Shown here piece after piece: positions 58,970-64,000 of a stretch of 64,000 nt of DNA. The notes under the pieces were generated by a model. That model worked only from the letters and a program-made list of their open reading frames with translations, was not told the origin of the DNA and made no database searches. The position numbers were made by a program, and so were the translations under genes. The first letter of the stretch is position 1, and each line of letters begins with the position of its first letter. The stretch is from Dirofilaria immitis (lineage: Eukaryota > Nematoda > Chromadorea > Rhabditida > Onchocercidae). Location of the stretch: the NCBI GenBank assembly GCA_024305405.1, contig JAKNDB010000079.1, positions 930,001-994,000 of the forward strand, read 5' to 3'.

Positions 58970-61371
58970 ATGAAAAAAACTATGCATTCCAAGAGCAATA
59001 CATGTACAGTTGCTTTATGCTTTGTAGCTTTTAGTATTGTTGTTTTGTATATCGGTAAACAAGTATTTCAATTCCTTTGTTTTGTTTTGTTTTGTCTTTT
59101 GTTCGTTTGTTTTTTTTTCATACTTTGGGCAAAAGAAAAAATGTTTCTTTTTTATTATAAATTCTTTTCCTTCCTCTTTAAATGCTTATGAACATGCAAG
59201 TTGTTTCACATATACACATAATTCTTGATTTTGTTTCCGGCAAACCTCGACTAACTATCATTTTATCATTTATTACTTCATTATTCAATATTCAATGATA
59301 TTTTGTCAAGATTTTATCACTTTGAATAAATGAATGAATGAATAATTCATATTAAATTTAATAATTAATAATTATTGAATTCGACGAATTTGAACTGAAT
59401 TAATCGATTTTTCTTTTGCCCGTTTGTGCTTTGAGTAATTTTTCCATGCTTGGCGTGCATTAACATTGATAACATAAAAATACTGGAAATGAATATAATC
59501 TGAAAAGTATTTGATTATTTGAATTTAATTGATTAGTTTTCAACAAAATTAAAAGAAGCGGGGTAGGGCGTCGGTGGTTCAGTGGTAGAATGCTCGCCTG
59601 CCACGCGGGCGGCCCGGGTTCGATTCCCGGCCGACGCAACACCAAGCTTTTGTTAAAATGATGAAAAATGAAGAGAAAAAACCACCGTATCAATGAATAG
59701 AATTAAATATGAGCATTGACACAGCGCTATTTTTACATATTACGAAGTTGATGTAAATTCAAATATTACGTAAGTGGACGTTACGCAAGCGTAAGTGAAC
59801 AAAACTTCAAATCTTACTGCAACTTTTTAAATATGATGCTAAAATTATAAGGAGTACAAAATAATGTAAAAATTAAGACTCTTTTTAAATATATCACATA
59901 ATTCACTTTTAATTATTCATAATAATATCCTAATAAAGATTAATCATTTCCGTTTCAACTATTTACATTTGAGTATTTTGAAACAAACTTTATCAATTTA
60001 TTCGTTCTTTTTATAGTACAATAACAATTTAAGAAATGTAAAAAATTTCGAATGATATTTAAAAGAGATGAAAAAGTTAATCAAAAAAGTAATAAAATTT
60101 GAAGAATTATAAATATCATTTAATATTGATAAATGATAAAAGATAAATAATCAAATTACATTCATCAGATTATATTCTTTCTATTAGAAAAAGAATGTAA
60201 GAATTGTTTTATTTCATTTGTTCAATTTGCAAAGTTTCATTTGTTTTTTCCTTTTTTATTTTGTCTTTTTTCCTTTTATCAAATTTCCCACATTTAATGC
60301 TATTATTATTATTATTGTTTTTGGTATTATTATTTTCTTTTGATTTGCTGTAATTTATAATATAAAGAAAAAGAAAAACGAAGAAAAGGAAAAATGTAAG
60401 AAATATTTTTAAAAAAAAAGTTTTTAGACAATAATTCAATAATGATGGCTGATGATAATTGTTACGACAAATCACGATATTGTGAAATACTCAAAATTTT
60501 TCATTCGTAAGTTATTTCATATATTTTATTTTACATAATTTCATACAAAATCTATAGTATTAATGTTTTGAACGAAATCAGCATTAATCGATGGTGATGA
60601 TGATGATGGTGATGATGATAATTTAATCAGAATGATTATAATGATAACAGTAATTTGACAGAATTAATTTTAGTAATCTCAACAATTTCTTTTTTACTTT
60701 ACTTACCATTAAGAAATTCAATTTTTTTACCTTGCCAGTAAATGATTCTCAAGAGTAATCTAATTATTCGTAATTAATTTTGGGGTAATCAATCGCAAAC
60801 ATCGGGTTCCATTTTTGTTCTAGATAATCATTATAGTGAAGACATTTACTTATTTGAAAAAATAAAAAGAAATATTAAATTTTCTTCTATCAACTAAACT
60901 TCTTATATGTTTATTACAAAGTTGTAAAATTTTTAAAATCAGAAATTGCATACTTTCAAATTTGAGAAAATATAGTAATGGTTACTTATTTTAGCCTCAA
61001 TATTTAAGCTTAGTTGCTCGATTATTAAATGAACATTTTAACATTTATTTGTGACACCAAATAAAATATGTATTTTCGGTATTTAAATACTATTAGATTT
61101 TGGTTAGGAATAATAATATTCTCGATTAATTCTAATATTTCTAATTAATTGTTACTATTAAAAATAAGACTTTGATTATATAAAATTTTAAATTTTATTT
61201 TTATTTTTGAAATTATTTTATTTCTCTCTGTAAAAATTAAAGTTTTTTTTTCTTTTTTGTTTAAATTTTTGTTTTCTTTACAGTTGTGAGAATAAGGATA
61301 TTCGAGAAAAATGCTGCTATACGTGTAGCTATTATAAATATGATGTGACAAACGAAATTCGAATGATGTAA
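58970..61371 (+). CDS. small predicted secreted PLAC-domain protein (83 aa, three exons)
   Basis: Exons 58970-59054, 60428-60506 and 61284-61371; phases 1 and 2 join perfectly. Exon 1 encodes a signal peptide or signal anchor (MKKTMHSKSNT, then CTVALCFVAFSIVVLYI). Exons 2-3 encode NCYDKSRYCEILKIFHSC and ENKDIREKCCYTCSYYKYD, ending at a TAA. The spacing C-x5-C-x8-C-x8-CC-x2-C matches the PLAC module normally found at the C-terminus of ADAMTS-like proteins, papilin and some proprotein convertases; a ShK-like fold is the alternative. The gene lies 2 kb downstream of the madd-4-like gene on the same strand, and that gene's last exon has no PLAC. It may be an independent small gene, or exons 2-3 may also serve as an alternative 3' end of the large gene. 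A tRNA lies in intron 1. Confidence 0.7.
59568..59638 (+). tRNA. tRNA-Gly (GCC)
   Basis: 71 nt. The acceptor stem GCGTCGG pairs with CCGACGC, followed by discriminator A. The A box region is TGGTTCAGTGGTAG, the B box GGTTCGATTCC is at 59617-59627, the anticodon stem is CTCGC/GCGGG-like, and anticodon GCC is at 59600-59602 in loop CTGCCAC. No intron. The T-stem is fully paired (CCGGG against CCCGG). It lies inside intron 1 of the PLAC gene on the same strand. The antisense ORF over it (with RRPGIEPGPPAWQ) is a well-known type of spurious prediction. Confidence 0.98.
59648..59651 (+). terminator. RNA polymerase III terminator of tRNA-Gly
   Basis: A TTTT run on the coding strand 10 nt after the tRNA 3' end, the usual Pol III stop signal. 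Confidence 0.7.
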
Positions 61372-62819
61372 ACAAACAAAAACATTTGATATTCGTATTT
61401 ATGTAAAATTAATTGATCAGCGAATTATTGCACAAGGCTTTTCATTTGAGGATTAAAATTTTCTTCTCGAGAAATCATCATATTATTTTGATTTTTTCAA
61501 ATTTTCATCAAACTATTTTCTTTCTTTTTCTTTTTTGCGGGAAGAGAGTTAATGACTTATTATTAAAAAGTTGCTATTGTACTTAATTTTAATGGATCCA
61601 AAAGTCTACTTATATCAAATATACGAAAAAAATATTACGAAAATTTTTATTCCTGACAAAAAAAAAAATAAAACGAACAGGTAATCATAATGTTTTTGAA
61701 ATATTTCTTAGTAAAAATTTGATTCATTTACTCTTTGAAAAAATCATACTGTCAATGTGTGATTTTGATATTTTTGCCATTTAAAAAAAAGAAAAAAAGA
61801 TGGAAAAGACGAGAAAGAAAAATAATCCTTTGACAATTTAATAATATTTTTAAAAATGTTAGTAAATTGAAAACTTAAAAGGGACATAATCTATCATTCT
61901 TATAATCGTCTATTTTCATTTCTTTTAAATGGCATTTTATCGCTTTATTTTTTTTCTTTTTTTTAGTAAATTTATATTTTTTCATTTTATTTTCTTTTTA
62001 TGTTTTTTTTCAAAGGAATTTTTCCTAATTTCTAATTAAAATGTTTTGAAAATTTTCGTTCAATACACATTCAATGATATTTATGCAACGAATTGGCTTT
62101 TATTCCAATTTCTTTATAGCCATATTTGTTCATAATAATAATAATAATATTTCATTAAATTTGTTGATGATTTATAATAATTAATTAATCGATTACAAAT
62201 AATTTGTTACGAAAACTTTAAATTCTTCCCACTATGCTAATGTATGCATTGGAAAAAGAAATAACTGCAAAATATAATAGTTTAATCCAACGATAATTGG
62301 ATTTGATCTCATCAATATTTGTACCATTTTCTTTTCTAACAATACATTTTCTGTATGTGTTCTTTTTGTTAAATCAGAGATATATTTAATATATCTAATT
62401 ATTATCATAATTTAACTCATTTGTTGCATCATTTATTAATGCTTCTTATAACAATAATTTGCTTCATTTAATTAACAAAAATATTAATTAACTCCAATAA
62501 AAAAAAAAAGTATGCTTAAATTAAATGATCAACAATATTTAGCAAAATATATTTTCTCTTCTTTTCTTTTTCCTTTTCTTTTTTCATGATTTTCTTCTTT
62601 TTATATGATAAACACTTATTTGTATTATAAATTTTAAATTTAATATTTCTCGCCAATTATGATAATTTTCACTGCTTTATGCATATATTATATATCTTTA
62701 TAAGTTTATGGCAATATATAGGCCCCATCACTTTTTTTTATTAAATTATTCTATGCAATTTGTATTTGTGTATTATTTCTATATGCAACATATTTTTATC
62801 ACTGCACAAAATTACAAAA

Positions 62820-63415
62820 TACAGTAATATTTTCAAATACAGTAATATTACAGTAATATTTCAGTATATAATGATGGAGAAGAATGGAATAAAAAAAATA
62901 TGAAAATGGACGTATGGATCGATTAATTGATTAAAAGATATGTTATTTATATAAGTTTCATTTATCGCATATACTGTGATATTACAGTAATATTAAAATG
63001 TAGTGCAATAATGTTTCAAATAGGATAGAATGAGAATGAAAATGAATGAATAATTAACTGATTGATTAATTGAATGCATGACATGTTTATTGCATAAATT
63101 TGACTTACAGCATATGCTGTAATATTACAATAATATCAAAATATAGTACAATAATATTTCGATATACAATTATGAATAATGAATAAAAACTGAATAGAAT
63201 AAAAAATGTAATAGAAATGAATAAATGATTAATTGATTGACTCATTAATTACATGACATATTGATCACATAAGTTTCATTTACTGCGTAGATGATCAGTA
63301 AATACAGTAATATTTTCATACATAACCATTGACAATGAATGAAATAAATAAATTAATTAAAGTGGAATAAGAATCAATGAGTGATTGTTTAATCGATTAA
63401 TTAATCACATAAGGT
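62820..63415. repeat. diverged ~145-175-bp tandem repeat, about four units
   Basis: Each unit contains ATTACAGTAATATT-like text, a GAATGGAATAAAAA-like block, GATTAATTGATT and CATAAGTTTCATTTA-type text in the same order. Landmarks recur near 62952, 63095 and 63269. Confidence 0.7.
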
Positions 63416-63567
63416 AAGGAATAATAAAAGAAAATCATTTGCAGAATTAAAAAAGTTTTATTTTCTTTTGCTGAAGAAAATAGTATTAAAGTACTAAAAT
63501 TCAAATTCAATAATCGATCATCCAAAATCAAAAGTAAAATAAATTTTTAATACAATAATTATTTTTT

Positions 63568-63679
63568 AATTATTTTTAATATCGATAATATTCACTTCAA
63601 ATAATATTTGACAACAATGTAATAATTATTTTTAATATCGATAATATTCACTTCAAATAATATTTGACAACAATGTAAT
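63568..63679. repeat. perfect 56-bp tandem duplication
   Basis: The unit starts AATTATTTTTAATATCGATA and ends GACAACAATGTAAT. It occurs at 63568-63623 and again at 63624-63679 without a visible difference. Confidence 0.9.
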
Positions 63680-64000
63680 GAAATCAAAAACTTATGGAGA
63701 AAAGCGGAAAAAGAATTTTAAAAATCGAATAATCGAAATTATTAATTAAATAATTGAAATTGGAAAGTATTAAAATACCTCGAATATGCGTATTTAGAGA
63801 GAGATGCGTATTTATTTTTTTATGCTTCATATTCGAATTTATTTATGTTTGATAAATAATGAAACAAATATAAATAACGATATATTAACTCAAATTATCT
63901 TTTAAATTTTTTTCCCAAATTATCTTTTAAATTTTTTCTGTCCCTTTTCTGGTTATAATTAGATTAATTAAGCAATTTTCTGTTATTCCATAAAAATAAA

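Larger units (their letters stand above)
61372..64000. other. AT-rich right end, no gene seen
   Basis: Only AT-rich DNA with the two tandem repeat families listed separately. No exon with family support on either strand. Confidence 0.55.

Noticed and set aside
59460..59693. - strand ORF with RRPGIEPGPPAWQ
   Set aside because: It is antisense to the tRNA-Gly gene. This peptide is a common artefact of reading tRNA genes backwards.

Overview
The window looks like nuclear DNA of a nematode. It is very AT-rich, has long AT-rich introns, TTTTAG- and TTTAAG-type 3' splice sites, and two genes typical of the nematode neuromuscular system. A small island that looks bacterial (possibly Wolbachia-derived) would fit a filarial or other clade III worm, but the species cannot be fixed from the sequence alone. 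Most of the window has no gene: simple repeats, minisatellites and long introns. No long uninterrupted ORF marks a gene here, so the gene models below were built exon by exon from splice sites, reading phase and protein-family motifs.

Layout. At 1-183 lies the 3' end of an unidentified + strand gene. At 2918-7238 (- strand) lies a complete ten-exon nicotinic acetylcholine receptor alpha-type subunit gene. At 8500-11160 two inverted repeat arms of about 345 bp flank about 2 kb that holds a broken C2H2 zinc-finger gene and a 20-bp minisatellite. At 12.3-18.5 kb a nearly identical direct repeat of about 1.02 kb occurs twice, 5.2 kb apart. From there to 24.2 kb I see only AT-rich DNA.

The centre of the window (24194-56945, + strand) is one very large gene. 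It encodes a secreted ADAMTS-like matrix protein with the architecture of MADD-4/Punctin: signal peptide, thrombospondin type 1 (TSP1) repeats, an ADAMTS-type cysteine-rich module, one Ig domain and further TSP1 repeats. I place 28 exons of the long form, all phase-consistent except for two likely single-base indels near the 3' end. Two further signal-peptide exons inside long introns (33649-33719 and 44026-44132) end in exactly the phase needed to join exons 8 and 12. They predict a short form like C. elegans MADD-4B and a possible third, still shorter form. One intron carries six degenerate copies of the next exon's own acceptor and first codons. Another holds a UGCAUG cluster and a bacterial-like fragment.

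Downstream, at 58970-61371, a three-exon gene encodes a tiny (83 aa) predicted secreted or membrane-anchored protein consisting almost only of a PLAC-like cysteine module, the module that usually ends ADAMTS-like proteins. A perfect tRNA-Gly(GCC) gene sits inside its first intron. The last 2.6 kb hold diverged tandem repeats.

Functional reading. In C. elegans MADD-4 is secreted by motor neurons and organises acetylcholine and GABA receptors at neuromuscular junctions. A receptor-subunit gene, a MADD-4-like synaptic organiser and a detached PLAC protein therefore share this window. Whether that is more than chance needs synteny comparison.
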